A DNA stretch of 64,000 bases from Mycobacterium asiaticum DSM 44297 (lineage in GTDB: Bacteria; Actinomycetota; Actinomycetes; Mycobacteriales; Mycobacteriaceae): assembly GCF_000613245.1 (NCBI RefSeq), contig NZ_HG964936.1, positions 962,821 through 1,026,820 of the forward strand, in the 5' to 3' direction. The notes beneath the pieces were generated by a model. It had not been told where the DNA came from. It searched no databases and was given only the letters and a program-made list of their open reading frames with translations. This document shows positions 43,041-53,663 of this stretch, piece by piece. The stretch's first letter is position 1; each line of letters begins with the position of its first letter. The translations under genes were made by a program, and so were the position numbers.

Positions 43041-43748
43041 ATGGGAGACACCAACACGCGTATCGAACTGACTGGACTGCGAGGAGTGCCGGAGACCGCC
43101 CTGAGCGCGGCGCTGGTCGCCTCCCTGCCGGTCAACGAGGCGCCCGCACCATGGGAGTGCCGCTGTTCGGCGCTGCTGTGGCTGGGTCGCGGCGGGCGCG
43201 CCGCTGCTGCCGCGTTGCCGCCCGCCCTGGCCGGCAGCCCGGCGCTGGCCACCGTCGGCGGGTTCGTCCGCTACACCGACACACCGGTCGGCGCCTACGA
43301 CGAGGTGCTCGGCATGATCGCGTCCCGTACCGGCGTTCGGCCGTGGGGCAACGTCGCCTTCATGTCGGTGAATTCCGAGTCCAGCCTGGTCGGCGGCCGC
43401 ACCAACTGGGCGATGCCCAAGACGCTGGCCCGCTTCGACGGAGAACTGGCCAACGGGGGACTGATCATCGGCAACGGCCTTGACGAGGTGTCGTGGACGG
43501 TCAGCGCGACCCCGCGAATCGCCGGGCCGGCTATCCCGCTGAAGACCAAGGCCACCGCGCGCCAGGAGTTCGCCGACGGCCGCGTCGGTGATTCGCTGCT
43601 GACCTTCTCCGGCCGGATCAGGCCCGCGTTCATTACTGTGGGCGTCTCCTCGGCCGGACCATTGCCGACGTGGCTGCGTCCCGGGCTACATCCGGGCGCG
43701 TTCGTCGAAGACGCCACCTTCACCTTGGGTGAACCCAGCTTCCGTTGA
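43041..43748 (+). CDS. Acetoacetate-decarboxylase-like protein
   Basis: A 235-residue protein that resembles the acetoacetate-decarboxylase superfamily in VGGFVRYTDTPVGAYDEVLGM and MSVNSESSLVGGRTNWAMPKTLARF. The catalytic Lys of true acetoacetate decarboxylases would fall in the MPKTLA segment. It is coupled to the SDR gene by two bases and ends seven bases from the convergent antiporter gene. The assignment is by eye and moderate. Confidence 0.6.
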   Translation: MGDTNTRIELTGLRGVPETALSAALVASLPVNEAPAPWECRCSALLWLGRGGRAAAAALPPALAGSPALATVGGFVRYTDTPVGAYDEVLGMIASRTGVRPWGNVAFMSVNSESSLVGGRTNWAMPKTLARFDGELANGGLIIGNGLDEVSWTVSATPRIAGPAIPLKTKATARQEFADGRVGDSLLTFSGRIRPAFITVGVSSAGPLPTWLRPGLHPGAFVEDATFTLGEPSFR

Positions 43749-43755
43749 TGCCGGG

Positions 43756-45252
43756 CTAATCCATCTCGCCGTATTCGTCGAACCAGTGCGCAAGCTTGCC
43801 GCGTCGGCTGACCGCACGGAGGCGAGCCTCGGCGGCGGCCCGCGTCTTGCTCGTGGTCACGATCAGGAGTTCGTCACCGCTCTCGATCCGGGTGTCCGGC
43901 TCGGGGACGAAGGTGTGGCCGTCCCGGATGATCAGGGTGATGACGGCCGGATCGGGCAGGCGCAGCTCCAGGATGGTGACGTTGTGCAGGCGGGACGGCT
44001 TCTGAACGGTCATGGTCAGCAGTTCGGCGTCCAGCATGTCCAGCGGCGCGGCTTCCACCTGGATTTCCCGGGTGGCTTCGCGCGAGATCAGGCCCAGAAC
44101 ACGTGCGATGGGCCGCAGGCTCGGGCCCTGGATGAGGGTGAAGACAAGCACCAGCACAAATACGATGTTGAGCAACCGCCCGCTGCCGGCCACCCCGGCG
44201 ACGATGGGGAACGTCGCCAACACGATTGGCACCGCGCCGCGCAGCCCGGCCCATGACAAAAACGCTTGATCGCGCCACGGAATGCGGAACCAGACGAGCG
44301 TGCCCACGACCGACAGCGGGCGTGCCACCAGCAGCAACACCAATCCGATGACGACCGCCGGGACCACGTCGCCGGCCAGCTCGCTTGGGTCGACGAGCAG
44401 CCCGAGCAGGACGAACAGCCCGATCTGCGCCAGCCAGCCGACCCCCTCGGCGAACGATCGGGTAGCCGAACGGTGCGGCAGCCCCAGGTTCGCCAACACC
44501 ACCGCGGCCACATACGCGGCGATGAAGCCGCTGGCATGGGCATCGCCGGCGGCCGCGAACGCGACCAGCCCCAGCCCGAACGTCGCGATCGGATACAGCC
44601 CGGACGCGGGCAGTGCGATGCGGCGCAGCCCGAAAGCTCCTAGATAGCCGACCATCAATCCGATCGCAGTGCCCGCGACCAGCTCGTATACCAAGTCGAT
44701 GGCCGCGCCCTCCGGCTCAAGCACGAACGGCACCACGCTGAACATCAGCACCAGGATCACGCCGGGCGCGTCATTGAATCCGGATTCCGCCTCCAGCAGC
44801 CCCGCCAGGCGTCGCGGCAACGGCAGCACCCTCAGCACCGAGAACACCGCCGCCGCGTCGGTGGAAGAAATGATGGCACCCAGCAGCAGCGCTAACTGCC
44901 AGTCGAAATGCAGCAGCACGTGGGCGCCGACCGCGGTGACCAGCGTGCTGATGACCACCCCACCGGTGGCCAGCGCGGCGGCGGGCGCCAACACCTTGCG
45001 GATGTCGCTGAAGCGTGTGGTCAAGCCGCCCTCGACGAGGATGACGGCCAGCGCCGCGGTGCCGACGTTTCTGGCCAGCACCACGTCGTCGAACTGCAGA
45101 CCCAGCCCGTCTTCGCCGATCGCCACCCCGACCAGCAGGAACAACAGCAGACTGGGGAACCCCACGACCGTGGCCACGCGGGTACCGACAATGCTGGCCA
45201 GCAGCACAAGGCCGCCGATCGACAAAGTCAGGTACAGCTGCTCGAGGGTCAT
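43756..45252 (-). CDS. CPA1-type cation/H+ antiporter with RCK_C domain
   Basis: A 498-residue K+/H+ or Na+/H+ antiporter with about 12 membrane segments. Transport motifs include GAIISSTDAAAVFSVL and AESGFNDAPGVILVL (the CPA1 ND pair) and AGLRGAVPIVLATF. A soluble C-terminal RCK_C (TrkA-C) domain follows, with HNVTILELRLPDPAVITLIIRDG and SGDELLIVTT, where nucleotides usually regulate flux. ATG 45252 was chosen; the frame runs to 45336 but the extra residues look non-homologous. It is divergent from a TrkA-like gene. Confidence 0.88.
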   Translation of the reverse strand: MTLEQLYLTLSIGGLVLLASIVGTRVATVVGFPSLLLFLLVGVAIGEDGLGLQFDDVVLARNVGTAALAVILVEGGLTTRFSDIRKVLAPAAALATGGVVISTLVTAVGAHVLLHFDWQLALLLGAIISSTDAAAVFSVLRVLPLPRRLAGLLEAESGFNDAPGVILVLMFSVVPFVLEPEGAAIDLVYELVAGTAIGLMVGYLGAFGLRRIALPASGLYPIATFGLGLVAFAAAGDAHASGFIAAYVAAVVLANLGLPHRSATRSFAEGVGWLAQIGLFVLLGLLVDPSELAGDVVPAVVIGLVLLLVARPLSVVGTLVWFRIPWRDQAFLSWAGLRGAVPIVLATFPIVAGVAGSGRLLNIVFVLVLVFTLIQGPSLRPIARVLGLISREATREIQVEAAPLDMLDAELLTMTVQKPSRLHNVTILELRLPDPAVITLIIRDGHTFVPEPDTRIESGDELLIVTTSKTRAAAEARLRAVSRRGKLAHWFDEYGEMD

Positions 45253-45392
45253 TTGGTTCCAGTTCACACGCGACCGCGACAGCGATGGCTGCCACGGCTT
45301 GTACGGACGGGGGCGCCGACTTCGGCGTGCTGTCATTAGATCAGCCCGGTCCCACGGCCCGCCCGGTGCACAGTCATACGCAAAGATGGGGT

Positions 45393-46097
45393 GTGGCCAA
45401 GCGGAAGTTGCGGATCGGGATTGCCGGCGCCGGCAATGTCGGCCGTTCCGTCGCGCAAGAGTTGCTGGACGCCGGGCACAAAATCCTGCTGATCGAACGG
45501 CAGCGACGCAATTTCGAGCCGCACAACGTTCCCGATGCCGACTGGCTCTATGCCGATGCCTGCGAAATGTCGTCGTTAGAGGAAGCCGGCGTGCAGACGT
45601 GCGATGTGGTGATCGCGGCGACCGGTGACGACAAGGCCAACCTGGTGGTGGGCCTGCTGGCCAAGTCCGAGTTCGGCGTGCCCAGGGTGGTGGCCAGGAT
45701 CAACGACGTCCGCAACGAGTGGCTGTTCGGCCAGTCGTGGGGCATCGACGTCGCCGTCTCGACGCCGGGTGCCATGGTCGCCGGCATCGAGGGCGCCATC
45801 GACGTCGGCCACCTGGTCCGGCTAATGGGACTGCGCGAGGGCCGGACCGCCCTGACCAAACTGACCCTGCCCTCCGACAACCCACTGGTCGGTCAGCAGG
45901 TGGCGGAGCTGAAGCTGCCGAAGAACACCGGCCTGGTCAGCGTGGTACGGGGTGACGCCGTGATGGTGCCTGCTCCCGAGGACGTGCTGGAGGCCGGCGA
46001 CGAAATGCTCTTCATCGCCGACAACGCGCGCGAGCGCGCCTTATGGGCGGCGATCAACCGGGCCAGGCGCGCTCGGTTGCCGATCAACCCGCCTTAA
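45393..46097 (+). CDS. TrkA-family K+ transport regulatory protein (CeoC-like paralogue)
   Basis: A 234-residue RCK protein. The N-terminal Rossmann motif is IGIAGAGNVGRSVAQELLDAG, followed by LIERQ and VVIAATGDDKANLVV, and by a TrkA-C domain at about 150-225 (SGDEMLF-like AGDEMLFIAD). It resembles M. tuberculosis CeoC (Rv2692). GTG 45393 begins the conserved part; GTG 45391 is out of frame. No partner CeoB gene is adjacent, but the divergent antiporter has its own RCK_C, so joint control of K+ flux is likely. Confidence 0.88.
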   Translation: MAKRKLRIGIAGAGNVGRSVAQELLDAGHKILLIERQRRNFEPHNVPDADWLYADACEMSSLEEAGVQTCDVVIAATGDDKANLVVGLLAKSEFGVPRVVARINDVRNEWLFGQSWGIDVAVSTPGAMVAGIEGAIDVGHLVRLMGLREGRTALTKLTLPSDNPLVGQQVAELKLPKNTGLVSVVRGDAVMVPAPEDVLEAGDEMLFIADNARERALWAAINRARRARLPINPP

Positions 46098-46106
46098 GCT
46101 GGCGCG

Positions 46107-46484
46107 GTGTCCGTCGCCCTGCTTCGCGAGATGTTCGACCGCATGGTCGTCGCCAAGAACGCTGACCTGATCCAGCACTACTACCACGCGGACTTCGTGA
46201 TGACCTCCGACGGGCTCAGCCAGGATTTCCCCGCGTTCCGGGACAGCCACCGGAAGCTGTACGCGACCGCCATCACCTACGCGGTCGAGTATGACGAGGC
46301 GGCCTGGGTGGAAGCCGCCGACAAGGTTGCCGGACGGGTATGGATCACCACGGCAAGGCCTGGAGAGCAGCCCACCCGAATCGAGGTCGTGCTCATCGCC
46401 GCCTACCGTGACGGGCGGATCCACCGAGTGTGGGAGACGACCTGGCCGAGCTGGCGCACCGCGGCGGCATTCGAAGGTTACTGA
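46107..46484 (+). CDS. NTF2/SnoaL-like small protein
   Basis: A 125-residue single-domain protein of the NTF2-like superfamily: N-terminal helix [22 protein letters not shown], then HADFVM and the beta-rich remainder ending [11 protein letters not shown]. Small SnoaL-type proteins isomerise or hydrate steroids and polyketides, or simply bind ligands. The GTG start is nine bases after the TrkA-like stop, so the two may be cotranscribed. No catalytic residues can be named with confidence. Confidence 0.8.
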   Translation: MSVALLREMFDRMVVAKNADLIQHYYHADFVMTSDGLSQDFPAFRDSHRKLYATAITYAVEYDEAAWVEAADKVAGRVWITTARPGEQPTRIEVVLIAAYRDGRIHRVWETTWPSWRTAAAFEGY

Positions 46485-46492
46485 GAAGCAGG

Positions 46493-47821
46493 TCAGCCGA
46501 GGCGGCGCAGCAATTCGGCCGCCGCGTGCCGGCCGCTGAGCAGCGCCCCGTGGACGGTGGCGGGGTTGTCCGCACCCACGGCCTCGCCGGCCAGATAGAG
46601 GCGGTCACTGACCGGTTCCTGCAACCGACGACGGTCCTCGGGTCCGGAACCGGGTGCGTGGTAGGAATACGAACCCAGGGCATAGGGGTCGACGGTCCAC
46701 TTCGAGGATCGGACGTCGACGAGGTCGGCGCCGAACAGCTGCCGGGCGATGGGCGTCGCTGCGGCCAGCAGATCGGCGGGCGGCGCGGATTCCACGTATC
46801 GCCCGGTGCGACCGGGATTGAACGCCAACACAATCGGTCCGGCCGCGGCGGGCAGGGTGAACCATTGCGCCCACCGATTCTCCGTCGCGCCCAGATACTG
46901 GTAGAAGGCGTTCTCCCGATCCCAACTACGTTGGCGGACGCGGAAATAGCTCTTGGACAGCACACCGAATCCCAACGCGTTCACGGCATGCGTGTGTGCC
47001 TCCGGCAGGGGCGGGTCGAAGGTGATCGCTCCGGATTTCAGCACACCGAGCGGCACCGTGACAATGGCCGCGGGTCCCTGGAATGTCCTGGCGCCGGCTC
47101 GCACGGCTATCGAGTTACCTTGTTGCACAACCGAATTGACAACAGTATTAAAGACGATCGGGAGGCGCTCGCCCAGCGAGCGCGGGAATGCGTCGTAACC
47201 GCTGGTGACCACGGACTGCGGGCCGCCGGTGTAGCTGCCCTGATCGAATGTGGTCACCGAGAGCTGGTCTGCGTCGGCGGCGTACTCGTCTTCGATCTCG
47301 GTAGTGACGTAGTAAGCCAGCTCGGCGCGTTCCCGGTCGGAGAGTTCCTCGCGGTCGGCCTGCGCGGCGACGGCGGTACCGAGGCTGCCGCCGACGGCCT
47401 CCTCACGTGCGTCGGACACCAGGTCGCGCCACGTTTTGGCGTCGAAGGTGATCGGCTGTAAGGCCGGGTCGATCGCGAGTTTGACCGGGTGGTTGTAGTC
47501 GGTCGGCACGAGCTGGGCTTGCACCTTGTCGGCCAATTCCAGCAGCGGGTTGTTCGTGGTGCCATGAATCCACGACGCGCCCATTTCCAGCGGTGTGCCC
47601 CACTCGCGATTTGTGTCGATCCGCCCGCCGATCCGGTTGCGGGCCTCGATGATCCGCACCGGCCATCCCGCGTCGGCGAGGCTGCGCGCCGCTGCCAGCC
47701 CTGCCATGCCGGCACCGATGACCAGGACCGACTTGTCATCCACCGGACGCGGTGCACACCCCATGCCCAGCGCGGTACCCGCCACAACGGCACTGGCTGC
47801 CAAGAAGTCCCGGCGGGACAT
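46493..47821 (-). CDS. Exported flavin monoamine oxidase (Tat/lipoprotein)
   Basis: A 442-residue amine oxidase. The signal SRRDFLAASAVVAGTALGMGC has both a twin-Arg motif and a lipobox-like LGMGC, so it is probably Tat-exported and lipidated. The FAD motif VLVIGAGMAGLAAARSL is followed by EARNRIGGRI, the GASWIHG substrate region, and the C-terminal LYLAGEAV...VHGALLSGRHAAAEL. The ATG at 47821 is preferred because the upstream frame to 47998 does not resemble coding sequence. It is divergent from hpx. The substrate is unknown. Confidence 0.9.
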   Translation of the reverse strand: MSRRDFLAASAVVAGTALGMGCAPRPVDDKSVLVIGAGMAGLAAARSLADAGWPVRIIEARNRIGGRIDTNREWGTPLEMGASWIHGTTNNPLLELADKVQAQLVPTDYNHPVKLAIDPALQPITFDAKTWRDLVSDAREEAVGGSLGTAVAAQADREELSDRERAELAYYVTTEIEDEYAADADQLSVTTFDQGSYTGGPQSVVTSGYDAFPRSLGERLPIVFNTVVNSVVQQGNSIAVRAGARTFQGPAAIVTVPLGVLKSGAITFDPPLPEAHTHAVNALGFGVLSKSYFRVRQRSWDRENAFYQYLGATENRWAQWFTLPAAAGPIVLAFNPGRTGRYVESAPPADLLAAATPIARQLFGADLVDVRSSKWTVDPYALGSYSYHAPGSGPEDRRRLQEPVSDRLYLAGEAVGADNPATVHGALLSGRHAAAELLRRLG

Positions 47822-47956
47822 GGGGGACACGCCTGTCAGGGTCCCACATGCCGTTACCGTTTTGTGTTCTTGGAATGCGATTGGCCGCACATCGCGTGCG
47901 GGTAAACTCGCGGGACACCGGAGGGTGGCAACGGAGCCGCCGAGGGGGGAGCGACG

Positions 47957-48934
47957 ATGAGTGCTCGAAAGTCCACTGACCGTGGCAGATCGGGCCACCA
48001 GCTGCCCGTCGACTTACCGCCCAGCCGCATCCTTTCGGTCCGCGCCGCCGATGGCACCCCGCTGCACGCGGAGGTGTTCGGGCCGCCGGACGGCTACCCG
48101 ATCGTCCTGACACACGGCATCGTCTGTGCCATCCGGGCCTGGGCCTATCAGATCGCTGATTTGGCAACCGAATATCGCGTCATCGCGTTCGATCACCGCG
48201 GCCACGGCCGCAGTGGCGTGCCGCGGCGCGGCGGCTACAGCCTCAAACACCTTGCCTCCGACCTCGATTGCGTGCTGGATGCCGCACTCGCCCCGTACGA
48301 GCGTGCGGTGATCGCCGGGCATTCGATGGGCGGCATGACCATCCAGGCCTGGTCGGAGCGCTACCGGCACAAGGTCGCGCGGCGGGCCGACGCGGTCGCG
48401 TTGATCAACACGGCGAGCGGGGACCTGCTGCGCCAGATCAAGTTGTTGTCGGTGCCCAGGGGGTTGTCGCCGGCCCGCGTGCTGGCCGGCCGCACCCTGA
48501 TCAATGCCGTTGGGGGACTGCCGCTTCCGGCTCTTGCCCGGATACCGAGCCAGCACCTGGTGGCGATGATGGCGGTCGGGGCGGGCACCGATCCGGCTAC
48601 TGCCCGGCTGGTGTATGAGCTCTTCGAGCAGACCTCCCCGGCCGGACGCGGCGGTTGCGCCCGCATGCTGATGGCCGAGGTTGGGTCGCGCTACCTCAAC
48701 CTCGACGGCCTGACGGTGCCGACCCTGGTCATCGGCAGCCAGCGGGATCGGCTGACACCGATCAGTCACTCCCGCCGGATCGCTCGCGACGCACCGAATG
48801 TTATCGGTTTGGTCGAACTTCCCGGCGGTCACTGCTCGATGCTGGAACGGCCGGCTGAGGTCAACCGGGAACTGCGTGGCCTCGCCGAATCCGCGATGGC
48901 CCGGCACGACCGCTTCCGGCTGATCAGCTCATAG
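47957..48934 (+). CDS. hpx: Alpha/beta hydrolase (non-haem haloperoxidase-like, Hpx)
   Basis: A 325-residue alpha/beta hydrolase resembling M. tuberculosis Rv3171c. The oxyanion strand is [14 protein letters not shown], then [10 protein letters not shown], the nucleophile elbow [12 protein letters not shown] (Ser), the acid in [11 protein letters not shown] and the His in [14 protein letters not shown] Shine-Dalgarno of GAGGGGGGAG precedes ATG 47957. The gene converges on aofH and overlaps it by six bases, as in M. tuberculosis. Perhydrolase activity of such proteins is incidental to the esterase fold. Confidence 0.9.
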   Translation: MSARKSTDRGRSGHQLPVDLPPSRILSVRAADGTPLHAEVFGPPDGYPIVLTHGIVCAIRAWAYQIADLATEYRVIAFDHRGHGRSGVPRRGGYSLKHLASDLDCVLDAALAPYERAVIAGHSMGGMTIQAWSERYRHKVARRADAVALINTASGDLLRQIKLLSVPRGLSPARVLAGRTLINAVGGLPLPALARIPSQHLVAMMAVGAGTDPATARLVYELFEQTSPAGRGGCARMLMAEVGSRYLNLDGLTVPTLVIGSQRDRLTPISHSRRIARDAPNVIGLVELPGGHCSMLERPAEVNRELRGLAESAMARHDRFRLISS

Positions 48935-50275
48935 CATTGCCGCCACTTCGGCGGCGGCGCGCTGGCCGGACCTGACCGCGCCGTCGAAGTACCCGGTCCA
49001 ATTGTCAGCCGTCTCGGTGCCGGCCCAATGGATGGGGCCGACCGGTGCGCGCAGCACCCGGCCGTACTTCGTCCACGAGCCGGGCGGCACCGCGGCAGTC
49101 GGACCGCCGGGAGCGAATTGCTCTGCGCCCCAACGGTGGTCGGCATAGTCGAGGGGTTGGAGTGCTTCGTCCCCGAACAGCGCGGCAAAGCACTGCAGCG
49201 CTTTGCCGCGGCGCTGATCGGGGGACAGCGAGTCGAAGCTGCGGGAATCGACGAAACCCAGCAGCAGGCCGGGGCCGTCGGGGTGCGGACTGAGGTCGAA
49301 GGTGATGAAGACCGGGCCCTGGTCGGACAAGGACTGGCCGGAGAACCCGCTCTTTCGCCAGAACGGTGTCGGGTACGCCGCGTAGGCCTTGCTGAGCCGG
49401 CCCTGGGGCCAATTGTGGGCGAGTTGCTCGTATTCCGGAGGCAGTGGCGGATTGAACTCGATGGCGGCCCGATGGGCGGGCGGGACGGCCACGATCACAA
49501 AGCCGGCCTCGACCTGGCCTTGCTCGGTAGTGAGCGTGACGCCCGAGCCGTGCCGGTCGATGCGACGGACCGGTGCGTTGAGCAGCACCCGGTCGCCCAG
49601 TTCGGCGGCCACGGCCAGCGCGATCTGCTGGGTGCCGCCCGGAAAATGGTCCTCCTGCGCGCCGTTTCGGGTATCCAGCAGACGGTTCATGCCGCCGGCC
49701 GCACGCACGTAGCGGGCGGCGTGCAGCAATGACACGTCCTCGGGCTCACATCCCCAGGTCACGCGCGTCATGATCGCCATCAGGTCACGCGAGGAGGCGG
49801 TGGCGCGGATCAGGCGCAACCACTGAGCCAGTGACACCTCGTCGAGTTGCTGCGCCCGCCGCGCAGTCCAGGGTGCCGCTACCGGCACGGTGCGAGCGAT
49901 CCGCTCGAACTGCCATTGCAACCGCGCGATGTCGAGCAAGCCGAGCAGCGAGAGCCGTGGGATGGTGCCCCGGTAGGGGCGCGAGGAGCCGCGCCAGCGG
50001 ATGACGTTCTTGCCCTCGTGGTGCGTCGGTGTGGTGGGGATCCGCAGGTCAGCGGCGAGGGCTTTGACGGCGTCCTGGGTGGGGCCGACGAACGAGCCGC
50101 CCAGGTCGATGGGCAAGCCGGCGACGCTGCCGGTAAGCGAACGCCCGCCAACGCGGTCGCGACCTTCGAGTACCAGCACGTCGTGACCCTGCTGCGTCAG
50201 TTCGCGAGCTGCGGCAAGCCCGGCGAAGCCGGCGCCCACCACGACGACATCGACAGTCCGCGGGGGGGTTGTCAC
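48929..50275 (-). CDS. aofH: Flavin-containing monoamine oxidase AofH
   Basis: A 448-residue amine oxidase, nearly the same length as M. tuberculosis Rv3170. The FAD-binding [21 protein letters not shown] is followed by [38 protein letters not shown], and the C-terminal [26 protein letters not shown] (flavin-contact region, here in a split block). There is no signal peptide, so it is cytoplasmic. It may oxidise amines or polyamines. It is divergent from an LLM flavin-dependent gene. Confidence 0.95.
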   Translation of the reverse strand: MTTPPRTVDVVVVGAGFAGLAAARELTQQGHDVLVLEGRDRVGGRSLTGSVAGLPIDLGGSFVGPTQDAVKALAADLRIPTTPTHHEGKNVIRWRGSSRPYRGTIPRLSLLGLLDIARLQWQFERIARTVPVAAPWTARRAQQLDEVSLAQWLRLIRATASSRDLMAIMTRVTWGCEPEDVSLLHAARYVRAAGGMNRLLDTRNGAQEDHFPGGTQQIALAVAAELGDRVLLNAPVRRIDRHGSGVTLTTEQGQVEAGFVIVAVPPAHRAAIEFNPPLPPEYEQLAHNWPQGRLSKAYAAYPTPFWRKSGFSGQSLSDQGPVFITFDLSPHPDGPGLLLGFVDSRSFDSLSPDQRRGKALQCFAALFGDEALQPLDYADHRWGAEQFAPGGPTAAVPPGSWTKYGRVLRAPVGPIHWAGTETADNWTGYFDGAVRSGQRAAAEVAAML

Positions 50276-50360
50276 GTCCCCTAGTCAACAGCATTAAGCA
50301 GGTTCCGTACTGTACTTTTTTGCCCCGTCGTCCCCCGGCCACGTATCTGAGGTAGGCGCG

Positions 50361-51404
50361 TTGAAAGTCTTCACCGCTTTGTATGGCCTTGCCGATGCGG
50401 CCGAACGGGCCCGTGAGCTGCGCGACGCCGGCGCAAGCGGCGTCGCCACCTTCGAGGGGCCGCATGACGTGTTCGCTCCGTTGACGTTGGCGGCCACCGT
50501 GGGCGGACTGGACCTGATGACCAATGTGGCGATCGCGTTCCCGCGAAATCCCATACACCTGGCGCATCAGTCCAACGACCATCAGTTGCTCAGCGGCGGG
50601 CGGTTCACCCTGGGACTCGGTACCCAGATCCGGCCGCAGATCGAGAAGCGATTCGGCGCCGAGTTCGACCGCCCGGTGGCGCGGATGACCGAGTTGATCG
50701 CGGCGCTACGCGCCATCTTCGAAGCGTGGAACACCGGTGGCCGCTTGGACTTTCGCGGCGACTACTACCGGCACACGCTGATGACGCCGACCTTCAATCC
50801 CGGCCCGAATCCCTATGGGCCACCGCCGATTTTTGTAGGCGCCCTGGGTCCCCGGCTGACCCGGGCCACGGCCGAACATGCCGACGGCCTGCTGGTGATG
50901 CCGTTCGGCTCCAAGCGGTTCCTGCAGACGAACACGCTGCCCGCGGTGCGGGCGGGCCTAAAGGCCAGCGGGAGGCGTGCCGAGGACTTCAGGATCATTC
51001 CCGAGATCATCGTGTCGGCCGGCGATACCGAGGAGGCTTTGGAGCGGGCAGCCGCCGGTACCCGTCGGCTGCTGGCCTTCTACGGGTCCACCCCCGCGTA
51101 CCGTCCGGTGCTCGCCGCTCATGGTTGGGAGGACCTGCAGCCCGAGCTCAACGCGATGTCCAAGCAGGGCCGCTGGCAGGAGATGGCCGGGCTGGTCGAT
51201 GACGAGATGATGCACACCATCGCGGCGTGCGGCACCCCCGCCCAGATTGCCGCGCACATACGCGACCGCCTCGACGGGGTCGCCGACAGCGTGTTCCTGT
51301 ATCAGGCGGCGCCGATCGGCCTGTCCACGATGGCCGAGATTATCGACGAGCTCAGGCACGATGGTGGCGACCCGCTTCGCCCGCCACTACGGCGCAACGG
51401 TTAG
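50361..51404 (+). CDS. LLM-class F420-dependent oxidoreductase
   Basis: A 347-residue luciferase-like monooxygenase-fold protein, probably using F420 (TIGR03617-like). Visible are TFEGPHDVFAPLTLAA, NVAIAFPRNPIHLAHQS, SGGRFTLGLGTQIRPQIEKRFG and ADGLLVMPFGS. The start is a TTG at 50361, with GAGGTAGG upstream; no better start codon lies before the conserved text. It sits between aofH (divergent) and a convergent Rv3169-like gene, which it overlaps by 18 bases. The substrate is unknown. Confidence 0.88.
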   Translation: MKVFTALYGLADAAERARELRDAGASGVATFEGPHDVFAPLTLAATVGGLDLMTNVAIAFPRNPIHLAHQSNDHQLLSGGRFTLGLGTQIRPQIEKRFGAEFDRPVARMTELIAALRAIFEAWNTGGRLDFRGDYYRHTLMTPTFNPGPNPYGPPPIFVGALGPRLTRATAEHADGLLVMPFGSKRFLQTNTLPAVRAGLKASGRRAEDFRIIPEIIVSAGDTEEALERAAAGTRRLLAFYGSTPAYRPVLAAHGWEDLQPELNAMSKQGRWQEMAGLVDDEMMHTIAACGTPAQIAAHIRDRLDGVADSVFLYQAAPIGLSTMAEIIDELRHDGGDPLRPPLRRNG

Positions 51405-52501
51405 CCAGTCGGCGAAGCCCGACGGGTCGTGCCGGCCCAGTGCGCCGTGCTCATACAGACCCCAACCTTCGACCGGATCGGCATCGCCGTCGCGGCACAC
51501 GGCCCGACCGACATGGTCGATCACGCCGAAACCGGAGCGGCCGATGATCGCGGGATCGGTCATGTTGTAGGTGAGCCGTTCGACGAACTTCTCGCCCTTC
51601 CAGATGCCGTGCAGCCAGTCCGAATCGCCGCCGTAGCCGCCGCCGACATGGATCGGCACCGGCAATTTGGACTCCACGTCAAAGTGGATCGGGGTGCCGT
51701 CGGGCCGCGTCGCGTCGATGGTCGCCCCGGTCGGGATCCGGGTGCCCGAACGATAATGAATCTTCACCCGCGGCCAGCCCAGCTGCTCGACCCGGCCGTC
51801 GCGCCACACCCGGGTGCAGTCGTTGAGCGAGCGGAATCCGTTTGGCTCCTCCTGGATGATCAACACGATGGCGAAGTCGTCGAACGCGATCGGCACGTAT
51901 AGCCACCACATGCCCTCGAACGGCGGATCGGCCGGACGCCCGGCGGGTTCCGGTTCGCCGATCGGGCGGATGCCCCAGGATCGGTCCCGGCTGCCGATCC
52001 ACCGGGCTGGGTCGACCTTGATCTCCTCCCCGTCGACGGACAGCTGCCCGCTCCAGCTGCCCAGCTGGGCGAAGCGTTGCGCGTTGAGCGTGACCCGGTT
52101 GCCCGAGCGCAGGATGTGCGGCTGTTCCTGGACGACGTCGAACAACCCTTCCCAGGTGAGATCGGCTGCGATTCCCTCGGTTTCGTCGAGCACGATGCGC
52201 AGTTTCCGCAACGGCTCGATGACCTCCACCCGGTAGCCGCCCACGTGTTGGTGCAGCCGGTCCTGGTCGATCGCGTCGGACAGGTGCACTGCCGTCTGAG
52301 TGTCGCCGCGCCTGATCAAGAGGAACGCGTCTTTTACACCCAGGTTGGGGTAGTAGCCGATGCCGGTGATCACAAAGATGTCACCGGTGCGGTCATGGGC
52401 GTTGAAATAGGAGCGGTCGTAGAAGTTCCGGTCCGAGGAACCAGGCCAGGCGATCGGCTGAGGGAGCTGGTGAACCGGGTACTCGTCGAGTGGGCCTAGC
52501 A

Positions 52502-52502
<1 letters not shown>
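51387..52502 (-). CDS. Conserved hypothetical protein (Rv3169-like)
   Basis: A 371-residue protein with no membrane segment. It is beta-rich with many Trp and Gly (FYDRSYFNAHDRTGD, RDRSWGIRPIG, FEGMWWLYVPIAF, HGIWKGEKFVERL), suggesting a lipocalin or carotenoid-hydratase-like double barrel. ATG 52502 overlaps the phosphotransferase stop by one base (TGATG), so both are cotranslated. Longer frames upstream are shadows. It resembles remembered M. tuberculosis Rv3169. A function cannot be given. Confidence 0.75.
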
Positions 52503-53641
<1,139 letters not shown>

Positions 53642-53643
53642 TT

Positions 53644-53662
53644 ACGATACGGTAGGTAGCGT
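53644..53662. promoter_or_regulatory. Candidate TetR operator between the phosphotransferase and TetR genes
   Basis: The imperfect palindrome ACGATAC-GGTAG-GTAGCGT (one mismatch) fills the short gap before ATG 53664. A -10-like TACGAT (53643-53648) overlaps it. It is a good position for autorepression and for control of the divergent gene. Confidence 0.5.
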
Positions 53663-53663
53663 T

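Noticed and set aside
47850..47956. SigF-type promoter upstream of hpx (GGGTAA near 47901)
   Set aside because: Only a GATT sits at the -35 distance, so the match is too weak next to the two stronger sites.
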